Shown piece by piece: positions 35,221-43,059 of a stretch of DNA of 64,000 bases. The notes under the pieces were generated by a model that was not told the origin of the DNA, did no database searches, and was given only the letters and a program-made list of their open reading frames with translations. The stretch spans positions 22,332 through 86,331 of IMG/VR virus record IMGVR_UViG_3300030118_002460; one strand, 5' to 3'. The position numbers and the translations under genes are program-made. The DNA comes from a virus. Numbering within the stretch: the first letter of the stretch is position 1; the number at the start of each line of letters is the position of its first letter.

Positions 35221-35652
35221 ATGACTGAATATATGTCTAATGGAGATGTGACACTGAGTGACTATCAAGACTTCTGGGGCACCACTGATGTAATCACAGG
35301 TGCCTTGGGTGCAGACTCTATCAGTCTGACTATTCCTGACCTTGATGAATCAATCACAGTGACAAATAAGTACAAATATGATGAGGAAGCTATCCTCAAA
35401 GAACTGACTGAATACATTGCTGGCACATACAAACAGCATTATTCAGCAGGAACAGATAAGATTCAAACACTGGATCTTATTGATGCTTGTGGTGATGGTG
35501 AAGCATTTTGTAGATCCAACATTCTCAAGTATGCCTCTCGTTATGATAAGAAGGGCACAGCAAGAAGGGACATTCTGAAGATTTTGCATTATGCAGTTCT
35601 TCTGCTACACTTTAATGATAAGTCCACAAAACGTGAAACCTACCCTCAATGA
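35221..35652 (+). CDS. DUF3310-containing protein
   Basis: 143 residues from ATG 35221, with SD GGAGG at 35210-35214, 6 bases upstream. Residues about 72-130 (HYSAGTDKIQTLDLIDACG and ILKYASRYDKKGTARRDILK) match the DUF3310 pattern found in many phages, whose function is unknown and is often linked to nucleotide metabolism by context. The N-terminal 70 residues are acidic and not recognised. Confidence 0.85.
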   Translation: MTEYMSNGDVTLSDYQDFWGTTDVITGALGADSISLTIPDLDESITVTNKYKYDEEAILKELTEYIAGTYKQHYSAGTDKIQTLDLIDACGDGEAFCRSNILKYASRYDKKGTARRDILKILHYAVLLLHFNDKSTKRETYPQ

Positions 35653-35654
35653 AT

Positions 35655-36320
35655 ATGAAACTCTCTGAAACAACTGTAAACCTTCTCAAGAACTTCTCTT
35701 CTATCAATCAGTCCATTCTTTTCAAAGAGGGTAGCAAACTCAGGTCAATCTCTGTGATGAAGAACATCCTGGTTGAAGCAAATGTAAGTGAAGACTTCCC
35801 TAAGGACTTTGGTATCTATGATCTGAACCAGTTCCTTAATGGTCTCTCTCTGCATCAGAGTGCAGATCTAGACTTTACTAATGATCAGTATGTGGTTATC
35901 AAAGAAGGTAAGATGCGCTCCAAGTATTTCTTTGCTGATCCTACAGTCATTGTTGCACCCCCTGAGAAAGATATCTCACTGCCCACAGAGGATGTATGTT
36001 TTGTCTTGACCAGTCAGCAACTGGAGAAACTGAAGAAAGCAGCATCTGTCTATCAACTCCCTGATATCTCTGCTATTGGTGAAAATGGTGTAGTCAAATT
36101 GGTTGCACGTGACAAGAAGAATGACACCTCTAATGACTTCTCCATCATTGTTGGTGAGACTGATGCTGAGTTTGTTTTCAACTTCAAAGAAGAGAACTTG
36201 AAGATTGTCCCTGGAACATATGATGTAGTTGTTTCTCAGAAACTGCTGTCACGTTTTACAAATCAGAATGTTGATGTGACTTATTTCATTGCACTTGAAC
36301 CTGATTCAACTTTTGGGTGA
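35655..36320 (+). CDS. 45: Sliding clamp gp45
   Basis: 221 residues from ATG 35655; the start MKLSETTVNLLKNF matches T4 gp45 (MKLSKDTTALLKNF, 228 residues), so the ATG two codons upstream is less likely. A trimeric ring tethers gp43 to DNA and also activates late transcription with gp55. The segment FYDLNQFLNGL-like GIYDLNQFLNGLSLH and the C-terminal half keep clamp character. Confidence 0.95.
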   Translation: MKLSETTVNLLKNFSSINQSILFKEGSKLRSISVMKNILVEANVSEDFPKDFGIYDLNQFLNGLSLHQSADLDFTNDQYVVIKEGKMRSKYFFADPTVIVAPPEKDISLPTEDVCFVLTSQQLEKLKKAASVYQLPDISAIGENGVVKLVARDKKNDTSNDFSIIVGETDAEFVFNFKEENLKIVPGTYDVVVSQKLLSRFTNQNVDVTYFIALEPDSTFG

Positions 36321-36775
36321 TGAGAGACTGGGAAACTCTATACAACAACCTCTCTGACTCTGAGAAAGACAAGATTGCCATTCTCAGAGTTATGGAGTGT
36401 GCTAATGGTGTAATTCAACATGCATACAGAGATAAGTCTGACTTTGCCTTCCCTATTGAAGAAACAAGAAGGTCAATGAAGTTCAGTATGTCATGCATGA
36501 AAAGAATGGAAATTCCTCTCAAAGAGGAAACTATCACCTTTGAACCAGAGACACAAGAGTTAATGCGTGAAGCAAGAAGACTTTATGTCAGTGGATTCAA
36601 GAAAGATAATCCTGATGACCTTGAAGAGTTTATGGAGGTATCAAGGGCATCAGCAAAAGCATGTGGTCTGATGAGACTAACAAAGGCAAGACAGATCTTG
36701 GAAGATAATGTTGACGCCATTCCCACCAGTGCCCTAAACTGGGGTCTAGCATACCTAATGCAATTCTTAGTATGA
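36320..36775 (+). CDS. Conserved-type helical protein of unknown function
   Basis: 151 residues from ATG 36320, overlapping the gp45 TGA. Predominantly helical and charged, rich in Met and Arg, with ETRRSMKFSMSCMKRMEIP in the middle. It lies between clamp and SpeD region genes. No motif is recognised. Confidence 0.78.
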   Translation: MRDWETLYNNLSDSEKDKIAILRVMECANGVIQHAYRDKSDFAFPIEETRRSMKFSMSCMKRMEIPLKEETITFEPETQELMREARRLYVSGFKKDNPDDLEEFMEVSRASAKACGLMRLTKARQILEDNVDAIPTSALNWGLAYLMQFLV

Positions 36776-37302
36776 ACATCTTTGTCACTGATCCTAGTCC
36801 TTGGAAGAGTGCTAGGGTCCTGCCTGACAAGCATATTGTCAAGATGCCCTTAGAGACCTGTCAGATGCTCTCTATTGTCTGCTCTGAGAAGTGGGGTCAT
36901 GGGTTTGGGACTCTGCCTAGGCAGGATGGACAACCCTACAAGACCACCACAGGTGCTTTCAGAAACCATCCCTGCACAGTCTGGGCAAACTCTTTTGTGA
37001 TGAACTGGCAGTGGTTATTGCAACATGGTCTTGCCTTATGCTCTGAGTACAGAGATAGGTACAATAAAGAACATACCTGCTATCATACTCTCCTAGAAGC
37101 AAAGAGAATTCTACCCACTGGTGATCCCACAGGAAGGTCTGGTAAAGGTCCAACACCCTTTGTTTTTGCAGGACCAGATGAGTTCAAGTATGACAAAAGC
37201 ATAGATATTTTTACTGCATACAAGAGATATATTGCATCCAAACCATGGGTATCAGACAATTATCTACGCATTCCTGATCGTAAACCAGAATGGATTCAAT
37301 GA
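36772..37302 (+). CDS. Phage protein with DKHIVKMPLETCQML motif, unknown function
   Basis: 176 residues, ATGA overlap with the previous gene. The N-terminal FVTDPSPWKSARVLPDKHIV followed by KMPLETCQMLS is a pattern I recall from a widespread phage family (often CDKHVVKMxLETAQML) with no assigned role. Conserved His, Trp and Asn residues follow (HPCTVWANSFVMNWQWLLQH), suggesting an enzyme. It sits in the replication block beside speD. Confidence 0.8.
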   Translation: MNIFVTDPSPWKSARVLPDKHIVKMPLETCQMLSIVCSEKWGHGFGTLPRQDGQPYKTTTGAFRNHPCTVWANSFVMNWQWLLQHGLALCSEYRDRYNKEHTCYHTLLEAKRILPTGDPTGRSGKGPTPFVFAGPDEFKYDKSIDIFTAYKRYIASKPWVSDNYLRIPDRKPEWIQ

Positions 37303-37634
37303 GACACATACTATTCACTCTTAAAGGTTGTCCATTTGGTCTACTGGATGATGAGGCACATGTTCGTGTTGTTCTGACAAATGCTGCAACACTATCTGAA
37401 AGTCAATTGTTAAACATTGCCTCTCATAAATTTAACCCACAAGGTGTGACTGCTGTTGCTCTTCTTGCTGAGAGTCACATTAGCATTCATACCTGGCCAG
37501 AGGAGGGTATGGCAGTGTGTGATGTATTCACATGTGGTGAACATACTAATCCAAGATGTGGTGCTGCATACATGTATGAAGCAATGGGTGCCACTGACAT
37601 TGTATCTGAAATCTTTACAAGACCTCTTTCATGA
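37299..37634 (+). CDS. speD: S-adenosylmethionine decarboxylase SpeD
   Basis: 111 residues from ATG 37299 (ATGA overlap; an ATG three codons earlier is less likely). This pyruvoyl enzyme supplies decarboxylated AdoMet for spermidine synthesis. The self-cleavage site Glu-Ser is in LAESHISIHTWPE (S59), with H64 and C79 in CDVFTCG. The Ser-His and Ser-Cys spacings (5 and 20) equal those of the characterised bacterial enzyme, so it should be active. A known cyanophage auxiliary gene; spermidine may balance packaged DNA charge. Confidence 0.95.
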   Translation: MRHILFTLKGCPFGLLDDEAHVRVVLTNAATLSESQLLNIASHKFNPQGVTAVALLAESHISIHTWPEEGMAVCDVFTCGEHTNPRCGAAYMYEAMGATDIVSEIFTRPLS

Positions 37635-38209
37635 ATAAACTAATAGTAACACTGATTGCATCTTTTCTATTTGCAAGTCCAACATTAGCAGGAGGACCAG
37701 TTACACGTGAAGTCAGAGAACTTAGAATCAGAGAAAACTATCCTGAAGAAGTAAAAAATATCCTGACTCAACTGAATGACTTGGAGGTTGATGTTTACCT
37801 TGCCCCTGATAAGCAGTTCCCCAAACAATATCGTGGGTTGTATTATCCAGATAAAAATATGATTTACTTGAATAATAAGTATGTCAATAATGATGAAGAG
37901 TTGTTGAAAATTTTGAGACATGAGGGATGGCATGTGGCACAAGACTGTATGTCTACACTGGCAAACTCAACTCTACTCAATGTATTAGATCACCACATTA
38001 TCCCAATTGAGATAAAGGAAGAAACCATAGAGAGATATGGTCTTGATCCATATGTTGTTCGTATTGAGAGAGAAGCAGTCTGGGCATCAACTATTCCTGG
38101 AATGACTGCAACTGCCCTGTCTGTGTGTAACTCAGAATTTCCAATGTGGGAGGAGTATGATCCTCCATCAAGAACAAGAAGTTGGCTTTACATCAATGGT
38201 TATCTCTGA
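37631..38209 (+). CDS. Putative exported HExxH-type metallopeptidase
   Basis: 192 residues, ATGA overlap with speD. Residues 1-20 form a signal peptide (MNK, hydrophobic core, then SPTLA before GGP), so export or periplasmic location is expected. A zinc motif HEGWH occurs at 97-101 in a helix, and a later helix holds Glu residues in IEREAVWAS (146-148), a plausible third ligand. The protein is compact like minimal M-clan peptidases. Substrate unknown; a role in envelope or lysis is possible. Confidence 0.75.
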   Translation: MNKLIVTLIASFLFASPTLAGGPVTREVRELRIRENYPEEVKNILTQLNDLEVDVYLAPDKQFPKQYRGLYYPDKNMIYLNNKYVNNDEELLKILRHEGWHVAQDCMSTLANSTLLNVLDHHIIPIEIKEETIERYGLDPYVVRIEREAVWASTIPGMTATALSVCNSEFPMWEEYDPPSRTRSWLYINGYL

Positions 38210-38375
38210 CGTCCCACCTGAAATACTTGATTTCTGTGACAAGTTCACTTATGATACTGAAAGAGATACCCTCAAGTATCTGGACTGTGTTTACATGAAT
38301 ATGGGTCTTTATGGGAATGACCCAAAACAACTCCAAGAGATGAGACAAAACATTATTATCCCTGTATTTGATTGA
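38196..38375 (+). CDS. Small protein upstream of gp44
   Basis: 59 residues from ATG 38196, overlapping the metallopeptidase gene by 14 bases; an in-frame ATG at 38157 would require 53 bases of overlap. Sequence includes LKYLDCVYMNMGLYGNDPKQ. No motif is recognised. Confidence 0.65.
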   Translation: MVISDVPPEILDFCDKFTYDTERDTLKYLDCVYMNMGLYGNDPKQLQEMRQNIIIPVFD

Positions 38376-38377
38376 TT

Positions 38378-39325
38378 ATGAGTCGTGATGAGTTTATTTG
38401 GGTAGAGAAATATCGCCCAAAGACAATTGAAGATTGTATCCTGCCAGAGGGTACAAAGAAAACATTCAAAGATTTCCTGGAGAGAGGTGAAGTTCCAAAC
38501 TTGCTTCTATCTGGACCTCCAGGTTGTGGTAAAACCACAGTAGCAAAGGCACTGTGTCAAGAACTTGGTGCTGACTACTATGTAATTAATGGCTCTGATG
38601 AGGGTCGTTTCCTAGACACTGTACGTAATAATGCCAAGAACTTCGCTTCAACTGTATCGCTATCTTCTTCTGCCAAACACAAAGTCATCATTATTGATGA
38701 GGCAGATAACACAACCCCTGATGTACAACTCTGTCTTAGGGCATTTACAGAGGAGTTTATTGGTAACTGCAGATTTATCTTTACCTGCAACTACAAGAAC
38801 AAAATCATCGCACCACTTCATTCCCGTTGCAGTGTGGTTGAGTTCTCAATCAAAGGTAGAGACAGACAAGAACTTGCAGCAAAGTTCTTCAAACGCCTCC
38901 AAGAAATCTTGGGTGCAGAAGGTGTTGAATATGATAACAAGGTCCTGGTAGAACTTATCCAGAAACACTTCCCTGATTGGAGACGTGTCCTCAATGAGTT
39001 GCAGAGATACTCAGTCAGTGGTAAAATTGATTCTGGTATTCTGGCAACATTCAGTAATGTAAAGACAGATGATCTCTTTAAAACGCTCAAAGAAAAGGAC
39101 TACCCGCAAGTTCGCAAGTGGGTTGTTGATAACTTGGACAATGATCCTGCTGTACTTCTTAGGAGCATCTATGATGCTCTTTACACACACTTGGCTGGTC
39201 CTGGGATTGCTGCTGCTGTCCTCATTATTGCTAAGTATCAGTACCAGTCGTCATTTGTGGCGGACCAGGAAATAAACATGCTTGCATGTCTAACAGAAAT
39301 TATGGTGGAATGTGAATTCAAATGA
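38378..39325 (+). CDS. 44: Clamp loader large subunit gp44
   Basis: 315 residues from ATG 38378 (MSRDEFIWVEKYRPKT); the in-frame TTG two codons earlier is rejected. T4 gp44 is 319. AAA+ motifs: Walker A GPPGCGKTT at about 47, Walker B VIIIDEAD at about 103, and SRC with the arginine finger at about 149. With gp62 it opens gp45 and loads it at primer ends. Confidence 0.97.
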   Translation: MSRDEFIWVEKYRPKTIEDCILPEGTKKTFKDFLERGEVPNLLLSGPPGCGKTTVAKALCQELGADYYVINGSDEGRFLDTVRNNAKNFASTVSLSSSAKHKVIIIDEADNTTPDVQLCLRAFTEEFIGNCRFIFTCNYKNKIIAPLHSRCSVVEFSIKGRDRQELAAKFFKRLQEILGAEGVEYDNKVLVELIQKHFPDWRRVLNELQRYSVSGKIDSGILATFSNVKTDDLFKTLKEKDYPQVRKWVVDNLDNDPAVLLRSIYDALYTHLAGPGIAAAVLIIAKYQYQSSFVADQEINMLACLTEIMVECEFK

Positions 39326-39537
39326 CCTCTGAAATGTATAGTAGTAAAACAGGTCTCTATACTATCAGATTTAAATCTGATATAATTCATGAGGGTATTG
39401 AACACACAGAGTGTTCTGAACTTATGAATTATTATAGGGACAGATATGAATCTATGAAGGATACTGGATGGCCACTTGAACCTGAACACTTACATGTAGA
39501 AGAGTTCTCTGGTAAATTTGTATTGAAGAAAAAATGA
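39322..39537 (+). CDS. Small protein of unknown function
   Basis: 71 residues with ATGA overlap to gp44. Contains YTIRFKSDIIHEG and EPEHLHVEEFSGKFVLKKK at the C terminus, giving a small alpha/beta appearance. No family recognised. Confidence 0.7.
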   Translation: MTSEMYSSKTGLYTIRFKSDIIHEGIEHTECSELMNYYRDRYESMKDTGWPLEPEHLHVEEFSGKFVLKKK

Positions 39538-39806
39538 TTGACTTTTTGATTAGTACACAACTAGAAGCACTTGGTAATCATACCATTGCTGAATTCCTGG
39601 TTGGATATCTGTTTGGTGGTGCTCTGATTATTGGAGCACCTGGTGTGTTCTTCTTTGTTGTATTCAATGCATCACTACAAAGAACTAAAGGAGCACAGAT
39701 TGGTTACAAAGATCATAAGGATTATGGTGATTCCTCTACCTATGAGAATGGTAAGATGGCAGACCAGAAACCATACAAACATTACATTAGGGCAGCAGTA
39801 CAATGA
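39534..39806 (+). CDS. Small membrane protein with one transmembrane segment
   Basis: 90 residues. A hydrophobic segment spans about 20-46 (FLVGYLFGGALIIGAPGVFF), followed by a charged C-terminal tail with GAQIGYKDHKDYG. Likely N-terminus out or membrane-tucked with the tail inside. ATGA overlap on both sides. A membrane association is well supported; function is not. Confidence 0.7.
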   Translation: MIDFLISTQLEALGNHTIAEFLVGYLFGGALIIGAPGVFFFVVFNASLQRTKGAQIGYKDHKDYGDSSTYENGKMADQKPYKHYIRAAVQ

Positions 39807-39991
39807 TTAAACAAATTAAATCACATTGGTATTATGTGTTCTGGGGCATTGCAACTGTCTCAGTAGTGGCAGGACAAATCTATGTTGGTTCTGGATATAG
39901 AGAGATGGCAAATGAAATCAGAACAGTGAGAGTAGAGGTGAAGCAAGTAGTTGATGAATTCAACTCTTGGATGCCTTGGGTCACATGGTAA
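39803..39991 (+). CDS. Small single-pass membrane protein
   Basis: 62 residues. A hydrophobic helix YYVFWGIATVSVVAGQIYVG (about 10-29) after a basic N terminus, then a helical TVRVEVKQVVDEFNSW. Encoded directly after another small membrane protein, so the two may form a pair. Confidence 0.7.
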   Translation: MIKQIKSHWYYVFWGIATVSVVAGQIYVGSGYREMANEIRTVRVEVKQVVDEFNSWMPWVTW

Positions 39992-40009
39992 TTATTATTA
40001 GGATTGATT

Positions 40010-40297
40010 ATGATTGTTAAAGTATTGCGTATGAGCACAGGTGAAGAAGTTATCTTCACTTTTATCAGAGAAGATGATAAAGTTATTGAGGTTGAGAATC
40101 CTCTTGTAGCAGTTCCTAATGCTCAGGGACAAGTTGGTTTTGTCCCATATTCCATGTTACAGAAAGAAGATACCACTCTTGAAATTGGTAAAGAGTTTGT
40201 TATTTACTCTTGTGATGCAAGAGAAGAAGTTGTAGAGAGTTATTGTAAGATCTTCTCACCCATTGAGACTCCTCCTGCCAAGAAACTGATTCTGTGA
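40010..40297 (+). CDS. Small beta-barrel-like protein, second of three look-alikes
   Basis: 95 residues from ATG 40010 (SD-like AGGA at 40000-40003, 6 bases upstream); the in-frame TTG at 40004 is rejected. The pattern VKVLRMSTGEEVIFTFI, then VIEVENPLVAV, then VPYSMLQKEDTTLEIGKEFV resembles the other two barrel-like proteins in spacing. An Sm/LSm-type fold is suggested; RNA binding is not shown. Last base overlaps the Dam start. Confidence 0.75.
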   Translation: MIVKVLRMSTGEEVIFTFIREDDKVIEVENPLVAVPNAQGQVGFVPYSMLQKEDTTLEIGKEFVIYSCDAREEVVESYCKIFSPIETPPAKKLIL

Positions 40298-41151
40298 TGA
40301 AGTCATATAAGACACCACTTAGATACCCTGGTGGTAAGTCACGTGCTTGTAAGAAGATTGATCCATACTTCCCTGATCTTCGTAACTATGATGAGTTCAG
40401 AGAACCATTTCTTGGTGGTGGTAGTGTCTCATTGTATGTGACTAAGAAGTATCCTAGAATAAAAATCTGGGTCAATGATTTGTATGAACCTCTGGTAAAC
40501 TTCTGGAAGAATGTTCAGGAAGATGGTAGAGGTATGAGATTGAAGTTGACTGAACTCAAGTCAAAGTATCCTGATCCCACCTCTGCTAAGGGATTGTTTC
40601 TTTCATCAAAGGATTACCTGTCTGGTGATAATGATGATGACTTCTGGAGAGCAATTAGTTTCTATATTGTCAATAAGTGTTCATTCTCTGGTCTTACTGA
40701 GAGTTCTTCTTTCTCAAAGCAGGCATCCATTGGTAACTTCTCTATGAGAGGAATTGATAAACTAGAAGGTTATTCAAAACTTATTAAGGAATGGGACATC
40801 ACAAATCACTCCTATGAGAAGCTTCTTGATGAGCAATCTGAGAGAAATGCTTTTGTATATCTTGACCCACCTTATGATATCAAGGATAATATCTATGGTA
40901 AGAGAGGTGCCATGCACAAGGGATTTGACCATGACCTCTTTGCACAGACTTGTAATGAGTCTAATGTACATCAACTAATTAGTTATAACTCAGATCAACT
41001 GGTTAAGGATAGATTCAAAGATTGGAGAGCAGCAGAGTTTGATCATACTTATACTATGCGCTCTGTTGGTGAATATATGAGAGAACAGAAGAACAGGAAG
41101 GAATTGCTGCTATTTAATTATGGAACTGAAGGATTGGTTGAATTCAATTAA
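40297..41151 (+). CDS. dam: DNA adenine methylase (Dam-type)
   Basis: 284 residues from ATG 40297, overlapping the upstream TGA. Alpha-class N6-adenine methyltransferase motifs: the AdoMet site PLRYPGGKS (residues 7-15) with FREPFLGGGS (about 37-46), and catalytic YLDPPYD with DPPY at about 190. Likely modifies GATC or a related site to protect or mark phage DNA; specificity is not readable. No restriction partner is in the window. Confidence 0.93.
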   Translation: MKSYKTPLRYPGGKSRACKKIDPYFPDLRNYDEFREPFLGGGSVSLYVTKKYPRIKIWVNDLYEPLVNFWKNVQEDGRGMRLKLTELKSKYPDPTSAKGLFLSSKDYLSGDNDDDFWRAISFYIVNKCSFSGLTESSSFSKQASIGNFSMRGIDKLEGYSKLIKEWDITNHSYEKLLDEQSERNAFVYLDPPYDIKDNIYGKRGAMHKGFDHDLFAQTCNESNVHQLISYNSDQLVKDRFKDWRAAEFDHTYTMRSVGEYMREQKNRKELLLFNYGTEGLVEFN

Positions 41152-41500
41152 CCTCACTAAGAAGAATATCATTGAGGATGAACCTCACCTGGCAAGGGAG
41201 TATCCTCCTTTTATTATCAACAAGTGTTTGTCTGGACATCTAGATTGCATTCTATTTGCAAATGAGATGAATAAGTACCACTTCTTAGACAAGGATATGC
41301 AATACGAATTTTATATAAATATCCTGAGAAAGAGGAAAAGATTCTCTCCTTGGATTCGCAAAGATAAAGTCACAGACTTAGATTGTGTAAAACAATACTA
41401 TGGTTATAGTAATGAAAAAGCATCTCAAGCACTGAAAGTTTTATCATCTGATCAAATCCAATTCATTAAACAAAGACTTGAAACTGGTGGTACAAAATGA
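41120..41500 (+). CDS. 62: Clamp loader small subunit gp62
   Basis: 126 residues (T4 gp62 is 187; cyanophage forms are shorter). Typical segments are YPPFIINKCLSGHLDCILFA and FSPWIRKDKVTDLDCVKQYY. Partner of gp44. It overlaps the methylase by 32 bases, so gp44 and gp62 are separated here by six genes, unlike in T4. Confidence 0.93.
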   Translation: MELKDWLNSINLTKKNIIEDEPHLAREYPPFIINKCLSGHLDCILFANEMNKYHFLDKDMQYEFYINILRKRKRFSPWIRKDKVTDLDCVKQYYGYSNEKASQALKVLSSDQIQFIKQRLETGGTK

Positions 41501-41934
41501 CACAAACTCCTGAACCACAGGTAACTTGGTCTCAAGATAAAATGATTGAGATCAAATTGAATGAACCTGATGACTTTTTGAAAGTGAGAGAAACACTGAC
41601 AAGAATTGGCGTTGCTTCACGTAAGGAGAAGAAACTTTACCAATCTTGTCACATTTTGCATAAGCAAGGTAAATATTACATAGTTCATTTTAAGGAGCTG
41701 TTTGCCCTAGATGGTAAATATGCTAATCTTACTATTAATGATGTTCAGCGTAGGAATCGTATTACTCGCTTGCTTGTTGATTGGGGCCTCATCAGTGTGG
41801 TGAAGGAAGAGAGCATTCTTGATATTGCTCCTCTCAATCAGATCAAAGTTCTGCCTTACAAAGATAAGAATGAGTGGACTTTGGAACAAAAGTACAATAT
41901 TGGTAAGAAAGGTAAGGTAGAGGCAGAGAAATGA
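41497..41934 (+). CDS. regA: Translational repressor RegA
   Basis: 145 residues; the core from about residue 16 (MIEIKLNEPDDFLKVRETLT and LYQSCHILHKQGKYYIVHFK) matches T4 RegA (122 residues). The extra N terminus MTQTPEPQVTWSQDK begins at an ATGA overlap; the ATG at 41542 would give the T4 length and is a fair alternative. RegA binds early mRNA start regions to repress their translation, possibly including its own neighbours. Confidence 0.95.
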   Translation: MTQTPEPQVTWSQDKMIEIKLNEPDDFLKVRETLTRIGVASRKEKKLYQSCHILHKQGKYYIVHFKELFALDGKYANLTINDVQRRNRITRLLVDWGLISVVKEESILDIAPLNQIKVLPYKDKNEWTLEQKYNIGKKGKVEAEK

Positions 41935-42044
41935 TTACTGCCATTACAGCAGCATTATTTTTAATGACATCATATGGAATCTGGTTGGCATTTGGTCCAC
42001 CTTCAAAGCAACTGGATGATACATTTGATGATCATGAACACTAA
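41931..42044 (+). CDS. PsbN-like 37-residue membrane microprotein
   Basis: ATG at 41931 overlaps the regA TGA (ATGA) and TAA lies in CTAAATA. A hydrophobic N-terminal helix (about 4-22) is followed by AFGPPSKQLDDTFDDHEH. This closely parallels the conserved C-terminal pattern of cyanobacterial PsbN (AFGxPSxxLxDPFxxHxx), and the 37-residue length is close to PsbN (about 43). PsbN aids photosystem II assembly and repair. It is too short for routine gene calling. The host gene link is inferred from memory of the family. Confidence 0.78.
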   Translation: MITAITAALFLMTSYGIWLAFGPPSKQLDDTFDDHEH

Positions 42045-42047
42045 ATA
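42041..42047 (+). promoter_or_regulatory. Putative late promoter (CTAAATA)
   Basis: CTAAATA overlaps the stop of the PsbN-like gene. The next confident gene starts about 195 bases downstream beyond a terminator, so its use is uncertain. Confidence 0.35.
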
Positions 42048-42094
42048 ATTCTGCGATCTTTCGTGCGGTCGCTTCAAAAGTCGGAAACCCCTAT

Positions 42095-42128
42095 AAGATG
42101 GTGTGGTTAATACCCTACCATCTTTTTT
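42095..42128 (+). terminator. Rho-independent terminator upstream of hsp20
   Basis: AAGATGGT/ACCATCTT stem (8 bp) with a 14-base loop, running into a TTTTTT tract. Ends the gp45 to PsbN-like transcript. Confidence 0.8.
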
Positions 42129-42137
42129 GTTATCTTG

Positions 42138-42143
42138 TATAAT
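42138..42143 (+). promoter_or_regulatory. Possible -10 element (TATAAT) for hsp20
   Basis: Perfect TATAAT just after a terminator and about 100 bases before the hsp20 start; no convincing -35 at 16-18 bases. Confidence 0.4.
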
Positions 42144-42158
42144 TAGTAATGTCAGAGG

Positions 42159-42182
42159 AAAGGGGGTTATTGCTCCCCCTTT
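42159..42182 (+). promoter_or_regulatory. Leader hairpin in hsp20 5' region
   Basis: AAAGGGGG/CCCCCTTT perfect 8-bp stem with 8-base loop. No T tract follows. It lies in the 198-base gap 42045-42242, which also holds a terminator, a -10 element and the hsp20 SD AAGGAG (near 42229-42234). Confidence 0.55.
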
Positions 42183-42242
42183 GACGCCAAGGATGCCGTA
42201 AGGATCCACACAACACAATCTCGCTTAACAAGGAGAAGTCAA

Positions 42243-42668
42243 ATGACATTAGCGAAGTACAATGCCGCAAACCTGGACCAGTTGATGGACAGGATTAATA
42301 AGAACTCTATTGGTATGGATGAATACTTTGACAGAGTGTTCAATTCTTCTACACAAAACTATCCTCCTTATAATGTAATTCAGGTAAATAGTAATGAGAC
42401 AAGGTTAGAAATTGCATTAGCAGGATTTAAAAAGGAGCAGGTGAATGCTTACACGGAGTATGGAAAACTTTTTGTCAGTGGGGAAAAAGAAACTACCCAA
42501 CAGGAAGGGACGTTTATCCACAAGGGATTGGCTCAGAGAAACTTTGAAAGATCCTGGACCCTTGCTGAAGACACAGAGGTCTCCAACGTCGTATTTGAAG
42601 ACGGACTTCTATCCATAACCCTGACCAAGGTTGTTCCTGAGCACCATCAAAGGAAAGACTATCTCTAA
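42243..42668 (+). CDS. hsp20: Small heat shock protein Hsp20
   Basis: 141 residues. Alpha-crystallin domain from about 42 to 135, with YNVIQVNSNETRLEIALAGF, VSGEKE and the GLLSITLTKVVPE segment (GxLxI/V motif). An ATP-independent chaperone common in cyanophages. Own leader with hairpin and terminators on both sides, so it is an isolated transcription unit. Codon use in its second half (TCCAACGTCGTATTTGAAGA-like) is slightly more GC-rich than neighbours. Confidence 0.95.
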   Translation: MTLAKYNAANLDQLMDRINKNSIGMDEYFDRVFNSSTQNYPPYNVIQVNSNETRLEIALAGFKKEQVNAYTEYGKLFVSGEKETTQQEGTFIHKGLAQRNFERSWTLAEDTEVSNVVFEDGLLSITLTKVVPEHHQRKDYL

Positions 42669-42671
42669 ATA
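42665..42671 (+). promoter_or_regulatory. TAAATA element at hsp20 stop
   Basis: CTAAATA overlapping the hsp20 TAA. A terminator follows within 25 bases, so it may not drive a gene. Confidence 0.3.
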
Positions 42672-42692
42672 AAATTGAATATCGTCGCCGCA

Positions 42693-42734
42693 GGGGTTCC
42701 ACTGGCAAAATCCAGTGGACACCCCCATTTTTTT
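42693..42734 (+). terminator. Strong rho-independent terminator after hsp20
   Basis: TCCACTGG/CCAGTGGA core stem, extended by GGGGT/ACCCC around a bulged C, loop CAAAAT, then seven T (42728-42734). Confidence 0.9.
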
Positions 42735-42765
42735 ATGCTAAGATACTATCAGAGTAAACTGTGTC

Positions 42766-43059
42766 ATGGCAGCCAAGAAAGAACATGTGGATGTTGTCCT
42801 TCCCACCTCTGGTGAAGGTGTTGAATATGAGGTGATCAGTCGTAAAGTGACTGAAAATGCTCATCGCAATTGGCCTGATATCAAATCTGATCCCTATGAT
42901 GAGATTCTAGAAAAGAGAAAGAAAATCTCCTATGGTAATCCAGAAGAGACTTTTGAAACCTATGAGACAGTAAGGTATCGTAAATACCATGAGTTACCTC
43001 CTATTCCAGCAGAGGTCAAACCAGCAAAAGCAAAAGCAGTAGTTAAAGATGAATCTTAA
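42766..43059 (+). CDS. Small charged protein of unknown function
   Basis: 97 residues, first gene of the gp43 operon after the terminator. Sequence includes EYEVISRKVTENAHRNWPDI and YETVRYRKYHELPPIP, with a Lys/Ala-rich tail. No motif is recognised. Confidence 0.75.
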   Translation: MAAKKEHVDVVLPTSGEGVEYEVISRKVTENAHRNWPDIKSDPYDEILEKRKKISYGNPEETFETYETVRYRKYHELPPIPAEVKPAKAKAVVKDES

